From the NCBI GenBank assembly GCA_014584575.1, contig JACTMP010000059.1, positions 1-64,000 on the forward strand: DNA of 64,000 nt, read 5' to 3'. Positions 40,604 to 48,663 of this stretch are shown here, one piece after another. This DNA is from Chloroflexota bacterium. GTDB taxonomy: Bacteria > Chloroflexota > Anaerolineae > Promineifilales > Promineifilaceae. A program made the translations under genes and the position numbers. The notes beneath the pieces were generated by a model. The model ran no database searches. It worked only from the letters and a program-made list of their open reading frames with translations, and was not told the origin of the DNA. The number at the start of each line of letters is the position of its first letter. Within the stretch, counting starts at the first letter, position 1.

Positions 40604-40896
40604 AGTTCAAATCTCTCGCCGCCTATCCAGACCTGGTTGCGCCTTTTTATGCCTACAGCCCGAATAAGAACAATGGGTTCTGGTTCTTCTTCCACATCAT
40701 AGTATACACGCAAATTGCCAATGCGAAGTTCCCAAGGAGCCAATGGGTTGGGACGCATAGGCTTACGGTTCTTCGTTTCTTCGGTAGGTTGAGATTTTAG
40801 CTGTCTCTCTACCTCATCCAGGATGATAGAACGTTGGCGAGCCGTCAAAGGACGAAAATGGTCAATTGTTTCGGGGGAGTATTCAATGGTGTACAT
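40600..40896 (-). CDS. RelE/ParE-like toxin
   Basis: A 98-residue RelE-type protein: YTIEYSPETIDHFRPLTARQRSIILDEVERQL, then NPLAPWELRIGNLRVYYDVEE and VLIRAVGIKRRNQVWIGGE. This strand order and basic C terminus are usual for the ribosome-dependent RNase group. It overlaps the antitoxin gene by 4 bases and ends close to uvrA, which precedes it on the same strand... its start at 40896 lies 6 bases after the uvrA stop at 40903, so it could be read from uvrA transcription. Confidence 0.82.
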   Translation of the reverse strand: MYTIEYSPETIDHFRPLTARQRSIILDEVERQLKSQPTEETKNRKPMRPNPLAPWELRIGNLRVYYDVEEEPEPIVLIRAVGIKRRNQVWIGGERFEL

Positions 40897-40902
40897 CGTT
40901 TG

Positions 40903-43794
40903 TCAGATCTTACCGTTCAAATACCCCCGCAAAAACTGCCCCGTATAGGACCGTTCCACCTGCGCCACTTCCTCCGGTGTGCCCTGAGCAATCACCTCGC
41001 CGCCCCGGTCGCCCCCTTCCGGCCCCATGTCAATCAGCGTATCCGCCACCTTGATGATGTCCAGATTATGCTCAATGATGATGACCGTGTTCCCTTTGTC
41101 CACCAGCCGGTTTAGCGCCACAATCAGCTTCGCCACGTCATGTGAATGTAGCCCCACGCTCGGCTCATCCAAAATGTAAATGGTACGGCCGGTGGCAATC
41201 TTCGATAGCTCACGGCTCAGTTTAATGCGCTGTGCCTCGCCACCGCTGAGGGTGGGCGCCGGTTGGCCCAGCGTAATGTAGCCCAACCCCACGTCCATCA
41301 TCGTCTGCAATTTGCGCCGGATGGCGGGCATATTCTCGAAAAAATCCAACGCCTGCTCCACATTCAAGTCCAGCACCTCGGCAATGTTCAACCCCTTGTA
41401 ACGCACTTGCAGCGTCTCCCGGTTATAGCGCGTGCCATGGCACACATCACACGGCACATAAATGTCCGGCAGAAATTGCATCTCAATCCGGTTTTGCCCC
41501 TGTCCCTCACACGCTTCGCAGCGGCCACCCTTCACATTAAAACTGAACCGCCCCGCCTTGTAACCGCGCACCTTGCTCTCTGGCAGGTTGGTAAACAGGT
41601 CGCGGATGGGGTTGAACAGGTTGGTGTACGTGGCCGGGTTGGAGCGCGGGGTACGGCCGATGGGCGACTGGTCAATTTCAATTACCTTATCCAGATGCTC
41701 CAGCCCTTCAATGGCCTGATGTTTGCCCGGCAGCACTTTGGATCTGTAAAAGTGCTGGTTTAACTTTTTCGCCAATACTTCAATGAGAAATGAACTTTTG
41801 CCGCTGCCGCTAACACCCGTTACGCACACAAACTGGCCTAACGGGATGCAAATATCAGCCCCCTTCAAATTGTTCTCGGTGGGGCCAATTACCTTGATAA
41901 ACTCACCTGTCCCTTTGCGCCGTTTGCGGGGCACGGGGATGCGGGTACGGCCGCTCAGATACGCGCCGGTGATGGAGTTTTCATTGGCCGCCACCGCTTC
42001 CGGTGTGCCTTCGGCGACCACTTTGCCGCCGTGCAGCCCCGCGCCTGGCCCCAGGTCAATCAGCCAGTCAGCGGCGCGCATGGTGTCTTCGTCATGTTCC
42101 ACCACCAGCACGGTGTTGCCCAGGTCGCGCATCCCTTTGAGGGTGTGGATGAGGCGGGCATTGTCGCGTTGGTGCAGGCCGATGCTCGGCTCGTCCAGCA
42201 CATACAACACGCCCATCAGTTGGCTGCCAATCTGCGTCGCCAGGCGGATGCGCTGCCCTTCGCCGCCGGAGAGGGTGCCGGCCGCCCGATCCAGCGTCAG
42301 ATAATCCAGCCCGACATTGATCATGAACTGTACCCGGTCGCCAATTTCCTTGAGGATGGAGCGGGCGATGAGTTGCTGGCGCGTGGTGAGTGGGGAGTCG
42401 GTTTCGTGGCGCAGTTTGTCCACCCAGGGCAGGAGGTGGATCACGGCCGTCTTCACCACCGTGTTGATTGTCCGCCCATCAATATCCACCGCCCGCGCCA
42501 CCGGATTCAGCCTGGAGCCGCCGCACGTTTCGCAGGGCATATCCACCATGAACTCTTCCAGCTTGTCGCGCACATAATCAGAGGTGCTTTCGTGGTAACG
42601 CCGCCACAGGTTGGGCACCACGCCTTCATATTTGGTGCGATACTCTCGTTTATCACCCTCTCGGTTGACATAATACACCACGATGTCCTCTGAGCCACTG
42701 CCATGCAGCAGAATGTGGAGTTGGGCGTCACTCAGATTTTTGACCGGGACGTTGGTGGGAATGTTGAAGTGTACGGCCGTAGCTTGCAAAATCTGCCAGT
42801 AATACCCCTGCCGGTCTTCCGTCGGCCAGCCGATAATCGCCCCATCTTCAAGTGATAAATCCCTGTTGGGCATCACCAGATCAGGGTCAATCTGCTTCGT
42901 CGTGCCCAAACCCTGGCAGGCCGGGCAGGCCCCGTGTGGGCTGTTGAAGCTGAAGGTGCGCGGCTCAATTTCGGGGATGCTGGTGCCGTCATACGGGCAG
43001 TAGAGATGCTCCGAATACAACTGGTCGCTCTGCTTTTCCGGGTCGGTCACGTCGTTGATGATGACAATGCCGCTGCCCAACCGCAGCGCCGTTTCAATCG
43101 AGTCTGTCAGGCGGGAACGAGCCGACAGCGCCTCTTCACCATTATCTTGCGGCTCGTGACGGATGACCAGCCGGTCTACCACTGCTTCAATGCTGTGGTT
43201 TTTGTACCGATCCAGTTCAATCTCATCGTCAATGGAACGTACCTCGCCGTTGACGCGCACGCGCACAAAACCGGCCTTGCGCACATCGTCGAAGATGCCT
43301 TCGTGCCGCCCTTTGCGGTCGCGGATCAAAGGGGCCAATATCTGGATGCGGCTGTTGAGGGGCATGTGGGCGACGGCGTCCACAATTTGTTCGGCCGATT
43401 GCGGCATGACGGGACGGCCGCATTCGGGGCAGTGGGGCGTACCTACACGGGCATAGAGCAGGCGCAGGTAGTCGTAAATCTCTGTCACCGTGCCCACCGT
43501 GGAGCGTGGATTGTGGCTGACACCTTTTTGGTCAATGGAAACGGCCGGGCTGAGTCCCTCGATCTGGTCTACGTCTGGCTTTTCCATCTGCCCTAAAAAT
43601 TGACGGGCATAGGCGGAGAGGGATTCCACGTAGCGCCGCTGTCCTTCGGCGAAGATGGTATCGAAGGCCAGCGATGATTTGCCGGAGCCGGACAGACCGG
43701 TGAGGACAACGAGTTTGTCACGCGGGATTTCCACAGTGATGTTTTTCAGGTTATGGGCGCGCGCGCCGCGCACAATGATTTTGTCTAAGGACAT
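40903..43794 (-). CDS. uvrA: Excinuclease ABC subunit A
   Basis: A 963-residue ATPase that recognises DNA damage with UvrB in nucleotide excision repair. Two ABC modules: Walker A LTGLSGSGKSSLAFDTI near the start and VTGVSGSGKSSFLIEVL in the second half; signatures LSGGEGQRIRLATQIG and LSGGEAQRIKLSREL; zinc modules with CPECGRPV, CETCGGSRLN and CEACEGQGQ...CDVCHGTRYN. Length is usual. Only two ACGGCCGT sites are present, fewer than in nearby genes. The upstream ribosome-binding site is weak. uvrB and uvrC are not here. Confidence 0.98.
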   Translation of the reverse strand: MSLDKIIVRGARAHNLKNITVEIPRDKLVVLTGLSGSGKSSLAFDTIFAEGQRRYVESLSAYARQFLGQMEKPDVDQIEGLSPAVSIDQKGVSHNPRSTVGTVTEIYDYLRLLYARVGTPHCPECGRPVMPQSAEQIVDAVAHMPLNSRIQILAPLIRDRKGRHEGIFDDVRKAGFVRVRVNGEVRSIDDEIELDRYKNHSIEAVVDRLVIRHEPQDNGEEALSARSRLTDSIETALRLGSGIVIINDVTDPEKQSDQLYSEHLYCPYDGTSIPEIEPRTFSFNSPHGACPACQGLGTTKQIDPDLVMPNRDLSLEDGAIIGWPTEDRQGYYWQILQATAVHFNIPTNVPVKNLSDAQLHILLHGSGSEDIVVYYVNREGDKREYRTKYEGVVPNLWRRYHESTSDYVRDKLEEFMVDMPCETCGGSRLNPVARAVDIDGRTINTVVKTAVIHLLPWVDKLRHETDSPLTTRQQLIARSILKEIGDRVQFMINVGLDYLTLDRAAGTLSGGEGQRIRLATQIGSQLMGVLYVLDEPSIGLHQRDNARLIHTLKGMRDLGNTVLVVEHDEDTMRAADWLIDLGPGAGLHGGKVVAEGTPEAVAANENSITGAYLSGRTRIPVPRKRRKGTGEFIKVIGPTENNLKGADICIPLGQFVCVTGVSGSGKSSFLIEVLAKKLNQHFYRSKVLPGKHQAIEGLEHLDKVIEIDQSPIGRTPRSNPATYTNLFNPIRDLFTNLPESKVRGYKAGRFSFNVKGGRCEACEGQGQNRIEMQFLPDIYVPCDVCHGTRYNRETLQVRYKGLNIAEVLDLNVEQALDFFENMPAIRRKLQTMMDVGLGYITLGQPAPTLSGGEAQRIKLSRELSKIATGRTIYILDEPSVGLHSHDVAKLIVALNRLVDKGNTVIIIEHNLDIIKVADTLIDMGPEGGDRGGEVIAQGTPEEVAQVERSYTGQFLRGYLNGKI

Positions 43795-43825
43795 AGGTAT
43801 TCTCAGGATGAAGGAACGTGGCTTC

Positions 43826-43898
43826 TGAGATTGAGAGATTGGGAGAATGAGAGATTATTTGCCAGGCTAATCTCCCAATCTCAAATCTCTCAATCTCC
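43826..43898. repeat. Heptamer hairpin GAGATTG/CAATCTC before uvrA
   Basis: GAGATTGAGAGATTGGGAG-like short units are mirrored by CTAATCTCCCAATCTC and further AATCTCT units. It lies about 30 bases upstream of uvrA. The rest of the gap to 44092 shows no other recognisable feature. Confidence 0.78.
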
Positions 43899-44055
43899 AC
43901 ATGAAACAATTACATCCTTCACGATTATTGAACGCCGAGACGTGGAAGCGCAGAGGGGATAATGAGTCTTGGCGTGTGTTGACGGTTTGTTTTAAGCAAT
44001 CGGGGATTCTACCACGTGGCGCGAGGGGAGACCATGAGAGCAAAATGGGTAATTG

Positions 44056-44112
44056 ATGAACCGTAATCCGTAAACCGTGATCGGATAAAGGATTACGAAT
44101 GACGAATTACGG
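44056..44112. repeat. Heptamer array CGTAATC/GATTACG at the aminotransferase 3' end
   Basis: CCGTAATCCGTAAACCGTGATC-type units mirror GGATTACGAATGACGAATTACG. It encodes the last residues (VIRHS) and stop codon of the aminotransferase on the minus strand and abuts an ACGGCCGT octamer. Confidence 0.75.
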
Positions 44113-45244
44113 CCGTCAGCCCCGCCAGCAGTGTCTCCATATCGTCCGGGGTGTTGTAGCCTTGCACAGAGAGGCGGATAAAGGTACGGCCGTGCCACTC
44201 CGTGATCGGTATTTCCACTTTGAACTCGTCCAGCAGGCGTCGTTTGAGTTGAGGGGCGTCAACCGGGGGCAGGGCGGCAATTGCCATCTGGCAGTAGTCA
44301 GCATCGCTGCGGTACATGGGTTCTAAACCGGTGAGGGTATGAATGTGGCCGAGGGTCTGGCGCAGGAGGTCGTGGCATTGTTGGCGCACGGCCGTCCAGT
44401 TATGTTCCGCCTGGAATTGGATGGCCGCGGGCACGGAGAGGTAGGCGGCGGGGTCCATGGTGCCTAACCATTGCTGGTAATCGAGGAAATCCGAGCCAAA
44501 AGTGAGCGTCCGGTCAGCACCCCAGCCCCAGCCCACGACCAGTGGCTCCACCAAATGCTGTACTTCCGGGCGGGCATACAAAAACGCGGACCCTTTAGGC
44601 GCGCACAGCCATTTGTGGCAGTTGCCGGTGTAAAAGTCTGCACCGATGGCGGCCATGTCCAGCGGAATCTGGCCCGGTGCGTGCGCGCCATCCACCACCG
44701 TCAGGATGCCTTCGGCGCGGGCGCGGGCGCAGATAGCAGCGACGGGAAAGGTCACGGCCGTTGCCGACGTAATGTGGCTGATAAAAATCACCCGCGTTTG
44801 TGCCGTCACCCCTTGCCAGAGTTCGGCCACAACCTCTTCCGGCTTGCCGGTGGGTAAGCTGATGGCCTGGTTGACATAACAAAATCCTTGTTTCTGGCTC
44901 AGAAAGCGCCAGATGTTGTCACACGCTCCATACTCGTGATCGGTCGCCAGCACTTCATCCCCTTCGCCCAGCGATAGCGAACGAGCCACCACATTAACCG
45001 CGAAGGTGGCGTTGGGCAAAAACACCAGATCGGTTGCTGGGGAATTGACATAATCTCCTAATATCTGCCGCGCATGGGCAAAATGCTCAGTCAGTTCGAC
45101 GGCAATAAACTGCACTGGCTGTCGCTCCAATCGCCGCTGCCACCCCTGGTACACAGCAAACACCGGCACGGGCGTGGCCCCATACGAGCCGTGATTGAGA
45201 AAATGCACGTCGGGGTCGAGTAGAAAGAGCGCTTTGAGGTTCAT
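44093..45244 (-). CDS. Class V aminotransferase (isopenicillin-N epimerase-like)
   Basis: A 383-residue PLP enzyme of the class V aminotransferase / cysteine desulphurase-like fold. FLNHGSYGATP at the N terminus, FLPNATFAVNVVARSL, VVDGAHAPGQIPLDM, and the PLP lysine in DFYTGNCHKWLCAPKGSAFLY. The closest named group is isopenicillin-N epimerase (CefD)-like; the true substrate is unknown. The C-terminal five residues come from heptamer repeat DNA. No adjacent gene suggests a pathway. Confidence 0.85.
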   Translation of the reverse strand: MNLKALFLLDPDVHFLNHGSYGATPVPVFAVYQGWQRRLERQPVQFIAVELTEHFAHARQILGDYVNSPATDLVFLPNATFAVNVVARSLSLGEGDEVLATDHEYGACDNIWRFLSQKQGFCYVNQAISLPTGKPEEVVAELWQGVTAQTRVIFISHITSATAVTFPVAAICARARAEGILTVVDGAHAPGQIPLDMAAIGADFYTGNCHKWLCAPKGSAFLYARPEVQHLVEPLVVGWGWGADRTLTFGSDFLDYQQWLGTMDPAAYLSVPAAIQFQAEHNWTAVRQQCHDLLRQTLGHIHTLTGLEPMYRSDADYCQMAIAALPPVDAPQLKRRLLDEFKVEIPITEWHGRTFIRLSVQGYNTPDDMETLLAGLTAVIRHS

Positions 45245-45272
45245 CTATCGTTTCCTGTTAAAGCTGCTCTTA

Positions 45273-46241
45273 CTAACTGGTTTGGGGGAGGGGACGGGAA
45301 GGTGGTACGGCCGTGATCGCCATCTGCCGCAGCACCGTTCGTTGGTGAACGCCGGTATTGTCCGTTTTCCATTTCACCAGCGCCAATTCACCGTCGGCAA
45401 TTTCCAGGCCGGTGATGTAACCCGGTGTGCTGCAATGGCCGATGTTGAAAAAGGGTGGGTTGGCCTGCGGGTCGGGGAAAGCGCACAGATGAGTATGGCC
45501 GCAGATAGTTGCCTGCCGTTTCTCTTGCGCCCAGGACAGAATGGCCCCTTCTAGCTGATGGGCAAAACGCAATACCCGGTTGCTCACCCGACGCGGCATG
45601 TTCGCCAGATGCTGCCGGTTTGGCAGCCCATCTTCCGGTTCGGAGAAGTGGTAGCGGCTGGCGGAGAAGGGGAGGGTATATTTGACAAAGTAGCGGCTGT
45701 GCGGCCGTTGAAACCACCAATACCGGTCGCCTTTGGGGTGAGCCTGGTGCCCATGCACGGCAAACAGGTTACGGCCGCTGGGCACATGGTGCAGCACCAG
45801 CCCTTGATGCAGCGGAATCCCTTCTTTTTCCATGGGGTCAAACATGCCGCGTTCGGAGTCGTGGTTGCCGACGATGAGGTGCAGCCGGTGGTGGGCGCGG
45901 AATTGATGCAGCAGGTCAAATAGCTGGCTGTAGGCGCGGCGAATGGTGGCAAAATTGTTGTACCACAGTTCATCCCCATCCCCCAGTTCAATGTAGGTGT
46001 ACCCCTGGTGAAAATAATGGGTGAGGGCGTGCCGGAAGATGTTTTCATTGGGGGCAAAAAAGTCATACCGGTTCTTTTCGCCCCGGTGCAGGTCGCTGAA
46101 GAAGATGAAACGGCCGTTGTGGTCAAAGTGGAGATGGGGCGATTGTTGGTAGGCAAGGTCAAGCCGTTGGTGGGCTTGTGTGTGCCAGTTTTCCCAGAGG
46201 CTGATGCCAGTTTGTGGGAAAAATTGTGGGGTGGTAGTCAT
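45273..46241 (-). CDS. Calcineurin-like metallophosphoesterase
   Basis: A 322-residue binuclear metal phosphoesterase. Motifs in order: FFSDLHRGEKNRYD (DxH), YIELGDGDELWY (GDxxE-like), LIVGNHDSERGM (GNHD), VHGHQAHP and TICGHTHLCAFP (GHxH). The general form resembles the LpxH/YbbF-like set, but the substrate cannot be assigned. No signal peptide. It is 28 bases upstream of the aminotransferase gene on the same strand and may share its transcript. Confidence 0.88.
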   Translation of the reverse strand: MTTTPQFFPQTGISLWENWHTQAHQRLDLAYQQSPHLHFDHNGRFIFFSDLHRGEKNRYDFFAPNENIFRHALTHYFHQGYTYIELGDGDELWYNNFATIRRAYSQLFDLLHQFRAHHRLHLIVGNHDSERGMFDPMEKEGIPLHQGLVLHHVPSGRNLFAVHGHQAHPKGDRYWWFQRPHSRYFVKYTLPFSASRYHFSEPEDGLPNRQHLANMPRRVSNRVLRFAHQLEGAILSWAQEKRQATICGHTHLCAFPDPQANPPFFNIGHCSTPGYITGLEIADGELALVKWKTDNTGVHQRTVLRQMAITAVPPSRPLPQTS

Positions 46242-46375
46242 AAATGCAGTTCCTATACAGCTTAAGGGAATGATACGTCGGCAATTCTAGCACAGGCTGT
46301 TTAGGAAGCGGTATGTTACTTTTGTTACGAATTTGCCCGGTGCGCCTTTGGCTAATTGCCAGATGCTTTTGTTGC

Positions 46376-46403
46376 TTGACACGGCCGTAAAATGACATAA
46401 AAT
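46376..46403 (+). promoter_or_regulatory. Promoter of the Cas4-like gene, with ACGGCCGT in the spacer
   Basis: TTGACA (46376-46381), 16-base spacer that includes ACGGCCGT, TAAAAT (46398-46403). The ATG at 46412 is 8 bases after the -10, so the message is probably leaderless. Confidence 0.7.
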
Positions 46404-46411
46404 TAGAACAT

Positions 46412-46651
46412 ATGAGCGACAACTGGATTCGCGCAAGCGAAATCTCTACCTATCTATACTGCCGCCGCGCCTGGTGGCTTAAACGCAAACAAGGCGCACA
46501 GCCACAGAACGTCCACGAGTTAAAGAAAGGGACGGCGCATCACCGGCAGCACGGCCGTGTCGTGGCTCAGTCCGTCTGGGCGCGGCGGGTGGCATATGTG
46601 CTGCTGTTCATCACCATTGCCTTCTTTGCTTACCAGTTGGTAATTGGGTAA
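46412..46651 (+). CDS. Cas4/RecB-like nuclease, N-terminal half with membrane anchor
   Basis: A 79-residue frame beginning IRASEISTYLYCRRAWWLKRKQG, the N-terminal element of Cas4/Dna2-type PD-(D/E)XK nucleases, including the first Fe-S cysteine (Cys17). It ends with a membrane helix RVAYVLLFITIAFFAYQLV. The stop lies in an octamer-repeat hairpin. The second half of the nuclease follows in the same reading frame at 46697. Either this is one gene split by the repeat, or two membrane subunits assemble. No CRISPR or cas genes are near. Confidence 0.72.
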   Translation: MSDNWIRASEISTYLYCRRAWWLKRKQGAQPQNVHELKKGTAHHRQHGRVVAQSVWARRVAYVLLFITIAFFAYQLVIG

Positions 46652-46687
46652 TTGCGTAATTACGCAATTACCTGATTACACAATTAC
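46638..46687. repeat. Octamer hairpin GTAATTGC/GCAATTAC splitting the Cas4-like gene
   Basis: GTAATTGG, GTAATTGC, GTAATTAC, GCAATTAC, CTGATTAC, ACAATTAC in a row form a hairpin. Reading through in the frame of both halves meets two stop codons (TAA at 46649-46651, TGA at 46673-46675). Confidence 0.85.
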
Positions 46688-46696
46688 TGCTTCAAA

Positions 46697-47233
46697 ATGA
46701 TATTCGGCATCTTCCCCCTGGCCCTTGTTTTACTCCTCCTGGCCCTGGCGTTAGGGTTGTGGCTCTGGTCGCGCAATTTGGAGGAGGAGGCCGGTTTGCC
46801 GGAAGGCAACGTCATTTACACCGACGCCGGGAGTGCCTGGTTCAGCAACAACGACGCCCTGGTTTCCCCTCACTTGCGCCTGACGGGAAAGCCGGACTAT
46901 CTGGTGGAAGAGGCCAACGGTATGATCGTGCCGGTGGAATTGAAATCCAGCACTGCCCCCGACGTACCTCACGAAGGCCACATCTTGCAACTGGCCGCAT
47001 ACTGCCTGCTGGTCGAAGAGAACTATGGTATTCGCCCTACATATGGCATTATCCAATACCAGGATCGCTCGTTTGCCGTTGATTACACGCCCGACCTCGA
47101 AGAGGATTTGCTTGACCTGCTGGCCGACATGCGCGCCGACCTCTTTGTCCCCGACGTAGACCGCGACCACAACGACTGGGTACGCTGCACCCGCTGCGGC
47201 GTGCGCAGCGCTTGTGTGCAGCGACTGGGGTAA
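46697..47233 (+). CDS. Cas4-like PD-(D/E)XK nuclease, C-terminal half with membrane anchor
   Basis: A 178-residue protein: N-terminal membrane helix (LALVLLLLALALGLWLW), then the nuclease core GKPDYLVEEANGMIVPVELKSS (Asp and Glu-x-Lys), the QxxxY helix HILQLAAYCLLVEE, and the C-terminal cysteines CTRCGVRSAC. With Cys17 of the upstream protein these would complete the four-cysteine Fe-S site of Cas4. The frame is the same as the upstream half, with 45 bases between. No ribosome-binding site is seen before the ATG. The stop codon is in the next heptamer array. Confidence 0.8.
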   Translation: MIFGIFPLALVLLLLALALGLWLWSRNLEEEAGLPEGNVIYTDAGSAWFSNNDALVSPHLRLTGKPDYLVEEANGMIVPVELKSSTAPDVPHEGHILQLAAYCLLVEENYGIRPTYGIIQYQDRSFAVDYTPDLEEDLLDLLADMRADLFVPDVDRDHNDWVRCTRCGVRSACVQRLG

Positions 47234-47300
47234 ACGGTAATCGGTTATCAGTCACCGATTACCGTTTACTGATTACCGATTACCGATTACCGATTACCGG
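47231..47300. repeat. Heptamer hairpin GGTAATC/GATTACC before hisS
   Basis: GTAAACGGTAATCGG-type units are followed by CCGATTACCGTTTACTG and four CGATTAC units. It begins at the stop codon of the Cas4-like gene; TATAAT at 47302-47307 follows at once, so the repeat (TTACCG at 47280-47285) may supply a -35 for hisS. Confidence 0.8.
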
Positions 47301-47338
47301 GTATAATCAGTCGCATCCTTAAACCTTTGGAGGGTAGT

Positions 47339-48619
47339 GTGACCACCATACAACGGGCGAAGGGGATGCAGGACGTTCTCCCCACAGATCGCCGCTATTG
47401 GGATTTAGTGATAGACACGGCCGTGACCCTGGCTAACCGGTACGGCTTCCAACGCATAGATTTACCCATTCTGGAATACACCGAACTGTATCACCGGGGG
47501 GTGGGTGATGCCTCTGACTTTTTTGTCAAGAAGGAAACCTACGAAGTAGAAGAATCGGAAGGGGTCAGCCTGACGCTGCGGCCGGAGTTTACGGCCGGTT
47601 TTATGCGTGCCTACATCCAGAATGGCATGGCCAGTTGGCCGCAGCCGGTGAAGGTCTATACCATCGGCCCCGCCTTCCGCCGCGAACGGCAGCAGGCCGG
47701 CCGTTACCGCCAGCACAGCCAGTTCAACTGCGAAATTTTGGGTGAAATTGACCCCGCCGCCGACCTGGAAGTGATGCTGCTGGCCATGCACCTTTACCGG
47801 GAACTGGGTTACAAAGGGCTGACTTTCCAGTTGAACAGCACCGGCTGCCCCACCTGCAAACCCGTCTACGTGAGCGCGCTCAAAACGTACCTCACCGATT
47901 ATCTGCCCAGGCTGGCCCCCATTGACCAGGAGCGATTGCGGCGCAACCCGCTGCGTATCCTGGATAGCAAAGAACCGGGCATGGACGACCTGCTGGCCAA
48001 CGCACCGCACATCATAGAGTACCTGTGCGACGATTGCGCCGACCACTTTACCAGCCTGCGTGGGCTGCTGGACAGTCTGGATCAGAGCTACACCATCAAC
48101 TTCCGCCTGGTGCGGGGGATTGATTATTACACCAAGACGGTGTTTGAGGTGTGGGCGGAAGGCATTGGCGCGCAGGCGGCGGTGTGCGGCGGCGGGCGGT
48201 ATGATGGGCTGGCGGAAAGCATTGGCGGCCCGACCACGCCCGGCGTCGGTTTTGGCAGCGGCATTGAGCGCATCATCCTCGGTTTGCAGGAGGCGGGCAT
48301 TGAACCGCCGGCCACGCCGGAACCGGAAATCCTGGTGGCCCATTTTGGCGGCGTTACTAAAACGGTCGCCGCGCAACTGGCATTTCGGCTGCGGGCGGCG
48401 GGCATTGGCGCCCGGCTGGCCTTTGCCCGCGAACGGCGCAGCTTGAAAAGCCAGATGCGCGAAGCCAACAAGCACAACATCAAAACCGTTCTCATCCTGG
48501 GCGAAGAAGAAGTGGCGCAAGGGCTGGTGGTGTTACGGCCGTTAGACGGCGGTGAGCAGCAATCTATTCCTTTGGACGAGGTGGTTTCTTATTTGAAGAG
48601 ATTGGAGATTGGAGATTAG
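47339..48619 (+). CDS. hisS: Histidyl-tRNA synthetase
   Basis: A 426-residue class II aminoacyl-tRNA synthetase charging tRNA-His. Motifs: RAKGMQDVLPTDRRYWD at the start, LTLRPEFTAGFMRAYI (motif 2 region), FRRERQQAGRYRQHSQFNCEILG, LVRGIDYYTKTVFEVW and GGGRYDGL, with GVGFGSGIERI (motif 3) and an anticodon-binding C-terminal domain. The GTG at 47339 follows GGAGGG by a suitable gap. The last residues (RLEIGD) are encoded by the heptamer repeat that follows. Confidence 0.97.
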   Translation: MTTIQRAKGMQDVLPTDRRYWDLVIDTAVTLANRYGFQRIDLPILEYTELYHRGVGDASDFFVKKETYEVEESEGVSLTLRPEFTAGFMRAYIQNGMASWPQPVKVYTIGPAFRRERQQAGRYRQHSQFNCEILGEIDPAADLEVMLLAMHLYRELGYKGLTFQLNSTGCPTCKPVYVSALKTYLTDYLPRLAPIDQERLRRNPLRILDSKEPGMDDLLANAPHIIEYLCDDCADHFTSLRGLLDSLDQSYTINFRLVRGIDYYTKTVFEVWAEGIGAQAAVCGGGRYDGLAESIGGPTTPGVGFGSGIERIILGLQEAGIEPPATPEPEILVAHFGGVTKTVAAQLAFRLRAAGIGARLAFARERRSLKSQMREANKHNIKTVLILGEEEVAQGLVVLRPLDGGEQQSIPLDEVVSYLKRLEIGD

Positions 48620-48660
48620 AGATTGTCAATCTCCAATCTCCAATTTCCAATCTCCAACTC
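48599..48660. repeat. Heptamer hairpin GGAGATT/AATCTCC between hisS and nadK
   Basis: Three GGAGATT/AGAGATT units are mirrored by AATCTCC, AATCTCC, AATTTCC, AATCTCC. The left arm encodes the hisS C terminus and stop; the right arm reaches within a few bases of the nadK ATG and leaves no room for a ribosome-binding site. Confidence 0.85.
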
Positions 48661-48663
48661 TCT

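Noticed and set aside
46412..47233. CRISPR-Cas locus suggested by the Cas4-like nuclease
   Set aside because: No direct-repeat/spacer array and no other cas gene nearby; the local repeats are short mirrored octamers and heptamers without spacers.
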